The notes: generated by a model from the sequence alone, not told the origin. A DNA stretch of 64,000 bases from Notoacmeibacter sp. (GCA_019912385.1 JAIOIW010000069.1:31596-95595); one strand, 5' to 3'; shown: positions 9,329 to 18,891, counted from the stretch's first letter. Translations and numbers: made by a program.

Positions 9329-10090
9329 CTAGAGAAACGACCGGATCATGCTGCCGACCAGCAGGTTCCAGCCGTCGATCATGATGAAGAACAGCACCTT
9401 GAACGGGAGCGCGACCACGGTCGGCGGCAGCATCATCATGCCCATCGCCATTGTGATCGTCGCCACCACGAGATCGATGACGAGAAACGGTATGGCGACC
9501 AGGAAGCCGATCTCGAAACCACGGCGCAGCTCCGAAATCATGAAAGCGGGAACCAGTATGCGCAATTCACCGAGGCTGCTGCGATCCTCATCCCGCCCGG
9601 CGTCGGCCTCGCCCGCAGCCGTCTGCTCGGCCGCCAGGTCGGAAAACAGGCGCAGGTCCTTTTCACGGACATTCTGGAGCATGAACTCGCGAAACGGATC
9701 GACGATCTTTTCCAGCGCCTCGCCTTCCGATATTTCGTTCTTCATCAGCGGCTGCATGCCGTCGTTCCAGGCACGGTCGAACACCGGTGCCATGACGTAG
9801 AAGGTCATGAACAGCGCGAGGCTGATGAGGATCATGTTCGCCGGCGTCGTCTGCAGGCCCATGCCGGAGCGCAGGATCGAGAACGTCACGATGAACCGCG
9901 TGAAGCTGGTCACGGTGATCAACAGGCCCGGCGCCACCGCCAGCACGGTCAGGAGGCCGAACATCTGGATGATGTAACCGGCTGTCTGGCCCGGACTGCC
10001 GTCGCCCAACTGGCTGAAGGGAAGGGTCTGGGCCTGCGCGGCCCCGGCGATCGTCAGGAGGACAAGCAGGGCGAGGATGGTGCGCATCAT
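9329..10090 (-). CDS. fliP: Flagellar export gate protein FliP
   Basis: FliP is a core membrane subunit of the flagellar type III export gate (FliP-FliQ-FliR). The product is 253 residues, with a cleavable signal peptide ending at about residue 20 (AAQAQ). The family regions SFTRFIVTFSILRSGMGLQ and PFLVIDLVVA are present, with about four membrane segments. The ATG overlaps the fliL stop by the ATGATGA pattern, which implies translational coupling. It is the last gene of the 14-gene minus-strand arm. FliQ, FliR and FlhA are not in the window. Confidence 0.97.
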   Translation of the reverse strand: MMRTILALLVLLTIAGAAQAQTLPFSQLGDGSPGQTAGYIIQMFGLLTVLAVAPGLLITVTSFTRFIVTFSILRSGMGLQTTPANMILISLALFMTFYVMAPVFDRAWNDGMQPLMKNEISEGEALEKIVDPFREFMLQNVREKDLRLFSDLAAEQTAAGEADAGRDEDRSSLGELRILVPAFMISELRRGFEIGFLVAIPFLVIDLVVATITMAMGMMMLPPTVVALPFKVLFFIMIDGWNLLVGSMIRSFL

Positions 10091-10668
10091 TCGTACAGCA
10101 GGGTCTTGATAAGGACGGCGCTGACCTTTCCGTCGCTGCGGATATTTGCCCGGTCGCGCAGACTGGCCTTGAAATCGAGAAACGCGCTTGGTCCGTCCAG
10201 CTCGACGAGCTGCAGGGTCCGCATGTAGGTCAGCAGGTCCTGGTGGATCTCCCGGACGACGCCCTCGTCGAGCTGCTGCGGTGCCACAACCGCCAGTTCG
10301 ATGCGGATCCAGATATTCTTCGGCGCCTGGATATTGGTGACGATCGGATCCAGCGGGATCACCACGCCGCTCGTGGCGGCCGGTTCACCGTCGTGGCGTG
10401 GCGCCTGCGATCCGTGATCGGCATTGCCGGCGCCGCCCGCGCTATTGCCCGGGTCGCGGCCGGATTGTTCTCCGGCATGACCGGCCGGGGCTGGCGCACG
10501 CTGGACTTCGGCCCCGGTTTCACCGGCCACATCCTTGTAGATGAAATGGCCGCCGCCAAATCCGACTCCCGCGGCAAGCGCCGTCAATGCCAGGAATATC
10601 AGGATCTGGACAAGGTTTGACGGTCCCTTGGGTTCCTCGTCGTCGAGCTCGAAGTCCAATACTTCCAT
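10087..10668 (-). CDS. fliL: Flagellar basal-body-associated protein FliL
   Basis: FliL sits at the inner membrane around the stator and supports motor torque. It has one N-terminal membrane helix (about residues 20-42), an acidic start, a Gly/Ala-rich linker and a periplasmic FliL domain with the IWIRIELAVV strand. The protein has 193 residues. AGGAG precedes both a GTG at 10671 and the ATG at 10668; I used the ATG. It overlaps fliP and lies 8 bases after flgH. Confidence 0.93.
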   Translation of the reverse strand: MEVLDFELDDEEPKGPSNLVQILIFLALTALAAGVGFGGGHFIYKDVAGETGAEVQRAPAPAGHAGEQSGRDPGNSAGGAGNADHGSQAPRHDGEPAATSGVVIPLDPIVTNIQAPKNIWIRIELAVVAPQQLDEGVVREIHQDLLTYMRTLQLVELDGPSAFLDFKASLRDRANIRSDGKVSAVLIKTLLYE

Positions 10669-10679
10669 CACCGGTTCTC

Positions 10680-11432
10680 CTACAGCGGCGAGATCAGGGT
10701 GATGATCTGGTGACCCCAGGGCGGTTGCTGGACTTCGGTAATCCTTCCGCGCCCGCCATAGGAGATGCGCGCTTCGGCAATCCGCTCGTAGGATATCGTG
10801 TTGTTGGGCTCGATGTCGGACGGGCGGACCATGCCTTCAATGGTCAGGATGCGCATTTCGGCATTGACCCTGACTTCCTGGGACCCCTTGATGAGCAGGT
10901 TCCCGTTCTGGAACACGCGGACCACGACCGCGGCGACCGACAGCTTGATCGTCTCAGCGCGCGTCGTCCCGCCCGTGCCGGTGAAGTCGGTGGACGAGTC
11001 GACCGTACCGTTGGCGCTGGCCGAATGACCGAAGCCGTCGGCACTGATATCGCCCGAAAGACCGATCCCCATCCCTGATGTGCGACTGCGATCGGACTTG
11101 TTGGTCAGTTGTGCCTTGTCGTCGATCGAGATCAGCACGGTCAGGATATCGCCCTGCGCGAGGGCGCGTTTGGTTGTGAACAGGCTGCTGGCGCGGTCGT
11201 TCCAGGTGGAGAACCTGCTCACCGCCGATGGCGGACGCTCCGGATAGCTTTCGTAGGCGAGCTGGCTTGGGTCGAGTTCCTGTCCGACCTGCGAAAGCAC
11301 CGGCGGCTTGCCGATCTCCGAGGCGATCTGGCTGCACGACGCCAGCACCATGCTGGCGACGCTCACCAGGATGATTCTCGCGAACGCCCGGCGCGTGCGG
11401 AATCGGGGGATATTCAGGGCATCGGGAACCAT
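10680..11432 (-). CDS. flgH: Flagellar L-ring lipoprotein FlgH
   Basis: FlgH forms the outer-membrane ring through which the rod turns. The N-terminal hydrophobic stretch ends in a lipobox, Leu-Ala-Ser-Cys33, so the mature protein is a lipoprotein. The family features LFTTKRALAQGDILTVLI and the C-terminal GHQIITLISPL are present. Length is 250 residues. The start ATG shares one base with the motE stop. Confidence 0.96.
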   Translation of the reverse strand: MVPDALNIPRFRTRRAFARIILVSVASMVLASCSQIASEIGKPPVLSQVGQELDPSQLAYESYPERPPSAVSRFSTWNDRASSLFTTKRALAQGDILTVLISIDDKAQLTNKSDRSRTSGMGIGLSGDISADGFGHSASANGTVDSSTDFTGTGGTTRAETIKLSVAAVVVRVFQNGNLLIKGSQEVRVNAEMRILTIEGMVRPSDIEPNNTISYERIAEARISYGGRGRITEVQQPPWGHQIITLISPL

Positions 11433-11941
11433 CAGCTTGGATCCGTGGGGCGCGCCGCATCGGCGATGATCGATGTGATAACGGCTGCCGACTTGGCGCT
11501 CATCTCGTTGAGGATGATGCCGGCGTTGCGTGACGGCAGTTTCAGCAGAATGGCGGCGGCGAGGTCCGCCTGGAGGATTTCCATGCGTTGTGCCGCTGCG
11601 TCAGGCCGCATCTTGGCATAGATGTCGACGATGCTTTCGGTTGCCTGGCTGGCGAAATCCTCGCGGCGGCGCATCCATTCCACATAGGCGGCCCGCTTCT
11701 CCTCCAGCACCGCTATCCGCGACTCGACGTCCTTCATCAGGGCCTGGAGTTCCTGCTCCTTCAGCGCGTAGCGCCGCTCGCGCGCCTCATCGATGACATT
11801 CGAGCAGAAGCGCGTCACGTCTGCCGGCTCACGCGAACCTAGAACCGAGCCGGTGACCAGTTGCTGCGCCTGCGTTTCCAGGGACAGCAGTGCGCTCCAG
11901 CACAGGAACAGTCCGGGTATCAGGTATTTTCTCGTTGTCAT
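11432..11941 (-). CDS. motE: MotE-type chaperone for the MotC motor protein
   Basis: In Sinorhizobium, MotE is a periplasmic chaperone needed for MotC and hence motor rotation, and its gene sits between flgI and flgH exactly as here. The 169-residue protein has a signal peptide (about 1-25), a central coiled coil rich in Glu/Arg (about 55-105) and a C-terminal domain resembling the MgtE N-terminal domain. The function is transferred from position and family; the partner gene motC is not in the window. Confidence 0.85.
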   Translation of the reverse strand: MTTRKYLIPGLFLCWSALLSLETQAQQLVTGSVLGSREPADVTRFCSNVIDEARERRYALKEQELQALMKDVESRIAVLEEKRAAYVEWMRRREDFASQATESIVDIYAKMRPDAAAQRMEILQADLAAAILLKLPSRNAGIILNEMSAKSAAVITSIIADAARPTDPS

Positions 11942-13035
11942 TGCATCACCAGATCGGCCTGCAGCGCGCCGACGCTCTTTATGGCCTGAAGAATTGCGAT
12001 AATGTCCGTCGGCCTGACCCCGAGGCGGTTCAGCCCGTCGACCAGGCTTTGCAGGTCGACGCCGTCGACGGTGGTCACCGTGCCGCCCGATTGGTTCACG
12101 TCGACGAAGGTGTTGGGCTGGACGGCGGTCTCGCCGCGGGAAAACGGATTGGGCTGCACGACTTCCGGCGCCTCCGTCACGCGAACCGACAAGGTTCCGT
12201 GGCTGATCGCCACGCGCGAGACGCGCACATCCTCGCCGATGACGATCGTGCCGGTCCGCTCGTCCATGACGACCCTGGCCGGGGCCTGGGTGTTGACGGT
12301 CAGGTTCTCGATCTGGGCGAAGAATCGTGTCGGCGAGACCTTCGCAGGCAGGCGGATCGTGATGGAGCGGGAATCCTGTTCCTGCGCAAGGGCGGTCTTG
12401 TAGTTGTCGCGGGAGAACGCATTGATCGCATCGGTGACGGCGACCGCCGTGGAGAAATCCGGATTGCGCAACTGCAGCGTGAGCGACTTTATGTCGGCGA
12501 AATCGGCCTTGATCTCCCGTTCCACGATCGCTCCGTTGGGGATGCGCCCCGCTGTCGGCACGCCCTCGGTCACTTTCTCGGCCTGACCCGACGCCTGGAA
12601 CCCCGAAACGATGAGCGGCCCCTGGGCGACGGCAAATATTTCGCCATTGGCGCCGCGCATTGGCGTCATCACCAGAGTGCCGCCGCTCAACGAGGTTGCA
12701 TCGCCGAGCGAAGAAACCGTCACGTCGATGCGCGCTCCGGCCCTCGCGAAGGGCGGCAGGTTGGCCGTGACGATCACTGCCGCCACGTTTTTCGAGCGGG
12801 TCCGGCCGTTTTCGATCGGCACGCCCAGGACATCGAGCATCGAACGCAGCGATTGCTCCGTGAAAGGCGAGTTGCGAAGGCCGTCGCCGGTTCCCTGCAG
12901 TCCGATCACCAGCCCGTAGCCGATAAGCTGGTTGTCGCGGACGCTTTGCAGGACCGCGATATCCTTGACCCGGGACGCGGCCAGCGCCGTGGCCGGCATC
13001 AGCGTCATCATCAGGATGACAAGCAATTTCCTCAT
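11938..13035 (-). CDS. flgI: Flagellar P-ring protein FlgI
   Basis: FlgI forms the periplasmic ring around the rod. The 365-residue protein has a signal peptide (about 1-19) and the hallmark start of the mature chain, SRVKDIA followed by LIGYGLVIGLQGTGD. The C-terminal region with LNRLGVRPTDIIAILQAIK is also typical. It overlaps flgA and motE by ATGA junctions. Confidence 0.97.
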   Translation of the reverse strand: MRKLLVILMMTLMPATALAASRVKDIAVLQSVRDNQLIGYGLVIGLQGTGDGLRNSPFTEQSLRSMLDVLGVPIENGRTRSKNVAAVIVTANLPPFARAGARIDVTVSSLGDATSLSGGTLVMTPMRGANGEIFAVAQGPLIVSGFQASGQAEKVTEGVPTAGRIPNGAIVEREIKADFADIKSLTLQLRNPDFSTAVAVTDAINAFSRDNYKTALAQEQDSRSITIRLPAKVSPTRFFAQIENLTVNTQAPARVVMDERTGTIVIGEDVRVSRVAISHGTLSVRVTEAPEVVQPNPFSRGETAVQPNTFVDVNQSGGTVTTVDGVDLQSLVDGLNRLGVRPTDIIAILQAIKSVGALQADLVMQ

Positions 13036-13496
13036 GGGCTTCCCACCCGCAGCGTGCCGTCGGCCAGCACGGTCGCCGAAATCGTCTGTCCGCTGTCCTG
13101 GTTGCGAAGCTGGATGATGTCGCCGATGCCGCCGCGCCCGAGCGGGATTGCCGTCATGGCAATTTCCAGGCCCTGCTGGCGGTAGATGACGGTCACCGGC
13201 TGTCCGGCTTCCACGAGATAGGGGGTCCGCACGAATTCGGGCAGGATCGGGCGTCCGGGCAGGATTGTCCGCGCCGCGACCATGCCGACGATCTCGCCAG
13301 GATCGCGCACGATCGCGCCGTTGTAGCGCAATTTCTGCCGTGTCGTGATCTGGCGCAGCATGCCGGCGGCGACCGTCTGCCCCGGATAGATGACCTGCTG
13401 GGCGACAACGAGTTCTTCGCCGTGTGCGGCTCCAAATCCGGCAAGCAGGATTGCGAAGGCGAAAACCAGCCGCGTGCCGAACCTGGCCATCATCAT
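13032..13496 (-). CDS. flgA: P-ring assembly chaperone FlgA
   Basis: FlgA is a periplasmic chaperone that helps FlgI assemble. The protein has 154 residues with a signal peptide (about 1-26), a SAF-type domain and the C-terminal FlgA domain with GDIIQLRNQDSGQ. Three consecutive ATG codons begin the gene (13496, 13493 and 13490), so the exact start is open. It lies 2 bases after flgG and overlaps flgI. Confidence 0.93.
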   Translation of the reverse strand: MMMARFGTRLVFAFAILLAGFGAAHGEELVVAQQVIYPGQTVAAGMLRQITTRQKLRYNGAIVRDPGEIVGMVAARTILPGRPILPEFVRTPYLVEAGQPVTVIYRQQGLEIAMTAIPLGRGGIGDIIQLRNQDSGQTISATVLADGTLRVGSP

Positions 13497-13498
13497 CC

Positions 13499-14287
13499 TT
13501 AACGTATGTTCTTGGAGACGACCGCGGCCATCTCGTCGGCAGCCTGGATAACCTTCGAGTTCATCTCGTAACCCCGCTGGGCCGATATGAGCTCGGTGAT
13601 CTCCTTGATCGGATCGACGTTTGAATCCTCCAGATAGCCTTGCCTGATGGTCGCAAAGCCCGGGTCGCCGGGAACGCCGGTGGTCGCCGCGCCCGAGGCG
13701 GGGCTTTCGGCAAACAGGCTGCCGCCCATCGGCAGGAGCCCGGCATCGTTGGGGAAGACCGCGAGCGCGATCTGTCCCAGCTCCTGGAGGTCCACCTGGT
13801 CGGCTATGCGGGCGAAGACCTGCCCGGAATCATTGACGATGACTTCGACGGCATCGGACGGCACGGTGATTGCCGGCATGACGGGGAATCCGTCGGTGGT
13901 GACGAGCTGGCCCGTCGCGTTGGTATTGAAGGCCCCGGACCGGGTGTAGAGCGTCTGTCCGCCGGCGCCCTCGATCTGGAACCAGCCGTTTCCGGTCAGC
14001 GCCAGGTCGAAGCGGTTGCCGGTCGACGTCAGCGATCCCTGGAGATTGACCGAGCGCACCGCGGCCGTGCGCACGCCGAGGCCTATATTGGCGCCCTCTG
14101 GAACGACATTCTCGTTGGCGCGTGTCGGCACGCCCTGCACGCGTTCGCTCTGGTACAGGAGATCGGTGAACTCGGCGCGGGCACGCTTGTATCCGGTCGT
14201 GTTCACATTGGCGATGTTGTTGGCGATGACCTCGAGATTGGTCTGTTGGGCATTCATGCCCGTCGCCGCGATGGATAGCGCTCGCAT
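13499..14287 (-). CDS. flgG: Distal rod protein FlgG
   Basis: FlgG builds the distal rod. It has 262 residues, the usual length. The N-terminal rod motif [19 protein letters not shown] and the C-terminal coiled coil [19 protein letters not shown] are clear. It follows fliE by 11 bases in the same operon. Confidence 0.97.
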   Translation of the reverse strand: MRALSIAATGMNAQQTNLEVIANNIANVNTTGYKRARAEFTDLLYQSERVQGVPTRANENVVPEGANIGLGVRTAAVRSVNLQGSLTSTGNRFDLALTGNGWFQIEGAGGQTLYTRSGAFNTNATGQLVTTDGFPVMPAITVPSDAVEVIVNDSGQVFARIADQVDLQELGQIALAVFPNDAGLLPMGGSLFAESPASGAATTGVPGDPGFATIRQGYLEDSNVDPIKEITELISAQRGYEMNSKVIQAADEMAAVVSKNIR

Positions 14288-14298
14288 CTCTTGTTCCC

Positions 14299-14613
14299 CT
14301 AAATGCTCATGCGGCTGATTTCGAGATAGGCCGACACGATCTTGTCGCGGATGGCGATGGCCGCATTCAGCGTCTGCTCGGCATCCATCACGGCTTCGGC
14401 GACCTGGCGAGGCCCGACGTCGCCCTGGATGCCGCGGATTGCCGTGGCTTCCGCGCCTTCAAGTTTCTGCACGGCGCTCGCGCCGGCCTGGATGATCATG
14501 TCCGCGAAAGATCCGGCATTCGCCACCGGCGCGATGGCCTGCGCCTGCCGCGTCTCGTCGGCCATTCCGTTTCGCGCGGCAAGCGCGGCGCTGATACCGA
14601 TGGGGTCGATCAT
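14299..14613 (-). CDS. fliE: Hook-basal body adaptor FliE
   Basis: FliE joins the MS ring to the proximal rod. The protein is about 104 residues, matching the family, with a C-terminal helix containing [29 protein letters not shown] spacing ([12 protein letters not shown], then KIVSAYLEI). The start ATG at 14613 overlaps the flgC stop; a GTG one codon earlier is possible. Its place between flgC and flgG is typical of rhizobia. Confidence 0.93.
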   Translation of the reverse strand: MIDPIGISAALAARNGMADETRQAQAIAPVANAGSFADMIIQAGASAVQKLEGAEATAIRGIQGDVGPRQVAEAVMDAEQTLNAAIAIRDKIVSAYLEISRMSI

Positions 14614-15029
14614 CACGCTCCCCTCATCAGGTCGATCGTCATGGAGATCAGGTCGCGAACCTGGCGCATCACCTGGATATTGGCTTCGTAGGCTCGGTTG
14701 GTCTCGCGCATGTCAGCCATTTCGATCAGCACGTTCACGTTCGGCAGCTTCACATAGCCGGCTTCGTCCGCCGCCACGTTTCCCGGGTCGTATTCAAGCG
14801 GAAACGCGCGCTGGTCGTTCCTGATGGCCTCGATGCGCACCATCGAGGCGCCGCTGGCCTTGTCGAGCTCGGCGGCAAAACTGACGGTCTTGCGCTGGTA
14901 GGGATCGCCGCCTGGAACCGTTGCCGTCGACTGGGCGTTTGCCAGGTTTTCGGTGACGATGCGCATGCGCGCCGACTGGCTGCCCAGACCTGAACCGGCA
15001 ACCCTGAGCGATGCGGACAAGGGATCCAT
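14613..15029 (-). CDS. flgC: Proximal rod protein FlgC
   Basis: FlgC has 138 residues. It shows the rod-family N-terminus ([13 protein letters not shown]) and the C-terminal [20 protein letters not shown] region. It is separated from flgB by 3 bases and overlaps fliE, so the three are certainly co-translated parts of one operon. Confidence 0.96.
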   Translation of the reverse strand: MDPLSASLRVAGSGLGSQSARMRIVTENLANAQSTATVPGGDPYQRKTVSFAAELDKASGASMVRIEAIRNDQRAFPLEYDPGNVAADEAGYVKLPNVNVLIEMADMRETNRAYEANIQVMRQVRDLISMTIDLMRGA

Positions 15030-15032
15030 CGG

Positions 15033-15398
15033 TCAGCCTTTCATCGTCGTCAGGATCATCCGGTGGAATGCCTTGACGATCGCGGTGTTGAGTTCGAAAT
15101 CATGGCGAAGCTCGCTTGCCTTCATGACTTCGGCTTCGATGCTGACGGACGATCCAGAGGTTGTGGTGTTCTCCTCGGCGAGTCGGAGGAGGTTGTCGCC
15201 CGGCGCAGGTATGTGTCTTGGATCGGTCGCGTGCATGGTGGATACCGTCGCCTTGAGAACATTCTCGAACGGCTTGACATCCGTGGCGCGGTAACCGGGC
15301 GTTGATATGTTCGCGATGTTGTTGGCGACAGCGGCCTGGCGTATCGACAACCAGTTCGCATGCTGCGATGCCAATGCGAACACCGGCAATGATGACAT
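15033..15398 (-). CDS. flgB: Proximal rod protein FlgB
   Basis: FlgB has 121 residues with the motif NNIANISTPGYRATDV near the N-terminus and a C-terminal helix ending in RMILTTMKG. AAGGA precedes the ATG. The protein lies 63 bases after the unnamed fliI-linked gene and starts the tightly overlapping flgB-flgC-fliE block. Confidence 0.95.
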   Translation of the reverse strand: MSSLPVFALASQHANWLSIRQAAVANNIANISTPGYRATDVKPFENVLKATVSTMHATDPRHIPAPGDNLLRLAEENTTTSGSSVSIEAEVMKASELRHDFELNTAIVKAFHRMILTTMKG

Positions 15399-15461
15399 GG
15401 CTGCATTCCTTGTTCTCCGTCAGGAGTAAAGAAGCAGTCTTGCGTGAAGCTTGCGCGCTGC

Positions 15462-16028
15462 TCAGGACGCGCCGGGATCCCAGGTGATGGTTTGCCCGGA
15501 TGTGGTTTCGATTTCCCAGCTCTTGCCGTTGAAACGGATATCGACGACCCGGCTGCCGTCGGAAAGCCGCGAATTCGGCCTGATGAAATCGATGACGCCT
15601 CCGTCGACGATGATGGCGCGGCCGGCGATGGCATGAATGACCGACATCGAAACCCCTTCGCCGGGATAGGACTGGTCGGGACCAGGCTCGTTTGGCTGGC
15701 CAGGCAGCATGCCGGGCCGCCGGGGCGTTCCGGTCACGACACTGTCGAGCTCGGGCAGGAGCGCACGCGAGGCGATCTCCTTGAAGCGCGGCGCGCGGTC
15801 CTCCGGTTCGCCGCCGACATCGGCGGCCAGGCCCGTGAACTGCATGCGCGGGGGGCTGAACTGGTCGGGATGCCGGTGCACATAGAACGGAAACGCGCCC
15901 GCGGCGGCCGCCAGCGCCAGGCCGGCCAGTGACAACACGACGTCCGCCGGCCTGATACCGAAGATCCCGCGCCGTTTTGGCCGCTTCCGGGCGGCGGCGA
16001 TATTGTCGCGAGCAGGTCTAGGCAGCAT
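15462..16028 (-). CDS. Unrecognised single-pass membrane protein in the flagellar operon
   Basis: I do not recognise this gene. It encodes about 188 residues: a basic N-terminus, one membrane helix (VVLSLAGLALAAAAGAFPF), a Pro-rich linker and a C-terminal beta-rich domain of about 60 residues that starts at IAGRAIIVDGGVIDF. That tail reminds me of the GspC/PilP type of secretion-system domain, which is only a resemblance. It overlaps the fliI stop by 11 bases, so it is coupled to the export ATPase gene. An unnamed gene at this place is usual in rhizobia. Earlier starts at 16037 or 16079 are possible. Confidence 0.8.
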   Translation of the reverse strand: MLPRPARDNIAAARKRPKRRGIFGIRPADVVLSLAGLALAAAAGAFPFYVHRHPDQFSPPRMQFTGLAADVGGEPEDRAPRFKEIASRALLPELDSVVTGTPRRPGMLPGQPNEPGPDQSYPGEGVSMSVIHAIAGRAIIVDGGVIDFIRPNSRLSDGSRVVDIRFNGKSWEIETTSGQTITWDPGAS

Positions 16029-17382
16029 CGCGGCCATCTCCCGGTTGTCTTTCCTTGAGGTGTCTGGAGAGCTCGGCAAACGGATCGCGCGAGGGCGGGT
16101 CCTGCGGCGACTGGCCGAGTGCCTCGTAGATCACGGGGACCGTTGCCACCGCCTGGTCGAGCGCCGGATCGTTTCCCGGCCGCCATCCGCCAAGCAGACG
16201 CAGGTCGGCGGTTTCCTCGTAGCGCGCGATCATCGCCCGCAATTGCTGGACGAGCGCGCGCTCCTCGTTGCTCCAGACCCTCGTGGCAAGCCGTGACAGC
16301 GAGCGCAGCGGATCGATTGGCGGATAGCGGCCCTGGTCGGCAATCGCCCGGTCGAGCACGACATGGCCGTCGAGAATGCCGCGTACCGCATCGGCAACCG
16401 GATCGTTGTGATCGTCGCCATCGACGAGGACCGAGATGATGGCGGTGGTCGAGCCTCCGCCCGCGGGTCCGGTCCCGGCCCGCTCCAGCAGCTTGGGAAG
16501 ATCGGTGAACACCGAGGCGGGATAACCGCGCGCGACCGGCAGTTCGCCGATCGATATGCCCACCTCGCGCAGGGCATGGGCGTAGCGGGTCAGCGAATCG
16601 ATCAGCAGCAGGACGCGCTGGCCGCGGCCGCGGAAATACTCGGCCACCCGCATCGCCATGTCGGGTGCGGCGCGGCGCATCATCGCGCTTTCGTCACTCG
16701 TCGCGACGATGGCGACCGTCCGTTCCATCGCCTGCGGGCCAATGGCGTCGTCAATGAACTCGCGCACTTCGCGGCCGCGTTCGCCAACCAGTGCCACCAC
16801 AGCGACGTCGAAGGCATCGGTCTTCGCCAACATGGAGAGCAGGGTCGACTTGCCGACGCCCGAGCCGGCAAAAATGCCGAGGCGCTGGCCGTAGCAAAGC
16901 GGCGTGAAGATATCCATGACCCGAACGCCGGTGCGCAGGCCCGTACGAATGCGGTCGCGCTGGAGAACATGGTTCGGAAACTCGTCATTCCGCTCGCCGG
17001 GTTCCGCATCGGATAGCGGTGCCGGCAGGCCGTCCAGCGGTTCGCCGACGGCGTTGAGAACGCGGCCCAGCCAGGACATTGCCGGCCGCCGCTCATCGGC
17101 GAACTCGAGGAATACGTCCTGGCCCATGCGCAGCGACCTTGTTTCGGCATAGGGTGCGATAATCACTTCGCCGTGGTCGACCTGGATCACCGAGCCGCGC
17201 TGGCGTTTGTCGCCGTCCCCGAACATCACGCTGTCGCCGATGCGTACATGGTGTTCCAGGCCGCGAACCCTGAAGAACAGCGGAGCGATTGCGACGACGC
17301 GCCCGCCGCGCCTGAGCGACCGGCTACCCGTCGGAAAGTTCGCGCTGACCGCCCGCAGGCGCCCCAGCGCGCTGTTCGTCAC
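16018..17382 (-). CDS. fliI: Flagellar export ATPase FliI
   Basis: FliI powers export of flagellar subunits through the type III gate. The 454-residue protein has a Walker A motif (GSGVGKSTLL), a Walker B strand (VLLLIDSLTRYAHA) and the GYPASVF segment of the F1-beta-like family. It starts with GTG, overlapping the flgF stop (GTGA). No fliH or fliJ gene is adjacent in this window. Confidence 0.97.
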   Translation of the reverse strand: MTNSALGRLRAVSANFPTGSRSLRRGGRVVAIAPLFFRVRGLEHHVRIGDSVMFGDGDKRQRGSVIQVDHGEVIIAPYAETRSLRMGQDVFLEFADERRPAMSWLGRVLNAVGEPLDGLPAPLSDAEPGERNDEFPNHVLQRDRIRTGLRTGVRVMDIFTPLCYGQRLGIFAGSGVGKSTLLSMLAKTDAFDVAVVALVGERGREVREFIDDAIGPQAMERTVAIVATSDESAMMRRAAPDMAMRVAEYFRGRGQRVLLLIDSLTRYAHALREVGISIGELPVARGYPASVFTDLPKLLERAGTGPAGGGSTTAIISVLVDGDDHNDPVADAVRGILDGHVVLDRAIADQGRYPPIDPLRSLSRLATRVWSNEERALVQQLRAMIARYEETADLRLLGGWRPGNDPALDQAVATVPVIYEALGQSPQDPPSRDPFAELSRHLKERQPGDGRDAA

Positions 17383-18104
17383 TGCTGGCCTCCGATCAGG
17401 CGGATGGCTTCTTCAAGCGAGGCTCCGGTGTTCTGCATCAGCGCGCCCACGCTTTCGAAAGTCCGCTGCACGGTGATAAGCCGGCTCATCTCTTCGAGAG
17501 GATTGACATTCGACTGCTCCAGGAAACCCTGGACGACGCCGGCGTCGGACCGGTCGACCGCAGGTTCGGGCGGCGTGCCGGGCAGGAGTCCGGAATTGCC
17601 GTAGCGCTGGAAATCGGGACCGGGCGCATAGTCGAAGAGGCCGAGCGCGCCGACCTGCTTGCCGTTTTGCATCAGGAAGCCGTCGGCCCCGGCAACCGGC
17701 GGCCCGGCGCGCGGATCGAGCTGGATCGGGGCGCCGCCCGGGTCGACCACGGGGTGGCCCTCGAGCGTCACGAGTGCCCCGCCCTCGTCCATCTTGAAGC
17801 GGCCGTCCTTCGTCAGCACGGTTCCGGCAGGCGTGCTGATGCCGAACCAGACATCGCCCTGCGTAGCGAAATCGAGGGGATTGCCCGTCTCCGTCAGTCC
17901 GCCCTTTCGTGTCGAAAGATAGGATGTACCCTCGCTGACGAAGGTCGTGCTCGACGTTGAAGGCCCGGTGACAAGTTCTTCGAAACGAACCTGGGTCGCC
18001 CTGAAGCCGACCGTGTTGGCATTGGCGATGTTGTCGGCAATCGTGTTGAGGCGGCGCTCGAGCGCGACGCTGGAAGACAGGGCGACGGAAAGACCATCCT
18101 GCAT
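17379..18104 (-). CDS. flgF: Proximal rod protein FlgF
   Basis: FlgF has 241 residues, the rod-type N-terminus (ADNIANANTVGFRATQVRFEEL) and a C-terminal QSNVNPLEEMSRLITVQRTFE helix split over the D0 region. GAGG precedes the ATG. It lies 13 bases after the DUF1217 gene and overlaps fliI. Confidence 0.95.
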   Translation of the reverse strand: MQDGLSVALSSSVALERRLNTIADNIANANTVGFRATQVRFEELVTGPSTSSTTFVSEGTSYLSTRKGGLTETGNPLDFATQGDVWFGISTPAGTVLTKDGRFKMDEGGALVTLEGHPVVDPGGAPIQLDPRAGPPVAGADGFLMQNGKQVGALGLFDYAPGPDFQRYGNSGLLPGTPPEPAVDRSDAGVVQGFLEQSNVNPLEEMSRLITVQRTFESVGALMQNTGASLEEAIRLIGGQQ

Positions 18105-18117
18105 GGCTGTTACCTCA

Positions 18118-18891
18118 TCACTTGAATTTCTGGATTGCCAGCATCAGGTCCGCTGACAGGCCGTAACTCGACGTCCCGCCGAACAGCAGCCCGGCGACCG
18201 CGTTGTCGACGCCGCTCGGGTTCGCCATGTCCCACATGACGGTAAAACGCTCGATGAACTTCGACAGTTTCTCGGGGTCGGTGAAATCGGCGATGTCGAC
18301 ACGGCTCTCGATCAGCGCGATCTGGTGATCGAGGTCGGAAGTCGCGAGCGATTCCGGCAGTCCCAGCGCGGCGCGAACGACCCGCGAAAGGGCCTTGTCG
18401 GCGAGGATCTCGGTGACGGAATTCAGTTCCGGCGCCTTGCGCTCGAAATAGAGCGCCAGGCGGACGGCTTCGTTGCCGTTGCCGGCATTCAGTTCCAGGG
18501 TCTGGCGGAGATACCGGTCGACCACGCCCTGCTGGGTCTTCGTGAACGAGGTTGTCGCGGCGCCATAGCGGGTGAAGTCAAAAGTCTCGGCGAAATCCTG
18601 GTAACGCTTGTCGGTCAGCTTGTTGACGAAGGCTTCGGGATCGTCATGCCCCTCGTCGAGGATCTTGGCCATGAAAGCCTTGGCGTAGATCATGTCCTCC
18701 AGCCCGTGCGCCTTCATCGCATATTCGAACAGGCGCCGGTTGCTGACCAGGTCGTCGGCCGACTTCACATCGCCGATATGGGCCAGGTAGAATTCCGTCT
18801 CGCGCGCGACGGCCGGATCGCTGCGCAACTGCGCGACCGATCGCGGGATATCCCGCGCGATCAGCCTGTAATCCGTCAATGTCCCGACCAT
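18118..18891 (-). CDS. DUF1217 family flagellar-cluster protein
   Basis: This 257-residue soluble protein belongs to the DUF1217 family, which in rhizobia is found beside flgF. It is largely helical with no signal peptide or membrane segment. Its function is unknown; an export or rod-assembly role is only suggested by position. I chose the ATG at 18891 because GGGAGG precedes it. It is the first gene of the minus-strand arm, divergent from motA across 164 bases. Confidence 0.85.
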   Translation of the reverse strand: MVGTLTDYRLIARDIPRSVAQLRSDPAVARETEFYLAHIGDVKSADDLVSNRRLFEYAMKAHGLEDMIYAKAFMAKILDEGHDDPEAFVNKLTDKRYQDFAETFDFTRYGAATTSFTKTQQGVVDRYLRQTLELNAGNGNEAVRLALYFERKAPELNSVTEILADKALSRVVRAALGLPESLATSDLDHQIALIESRVDIADFTDPEKLSKFIERFTVMWDMANPSGVDNAVAGLLFGGTSSYGLSADLMLAIQKFK

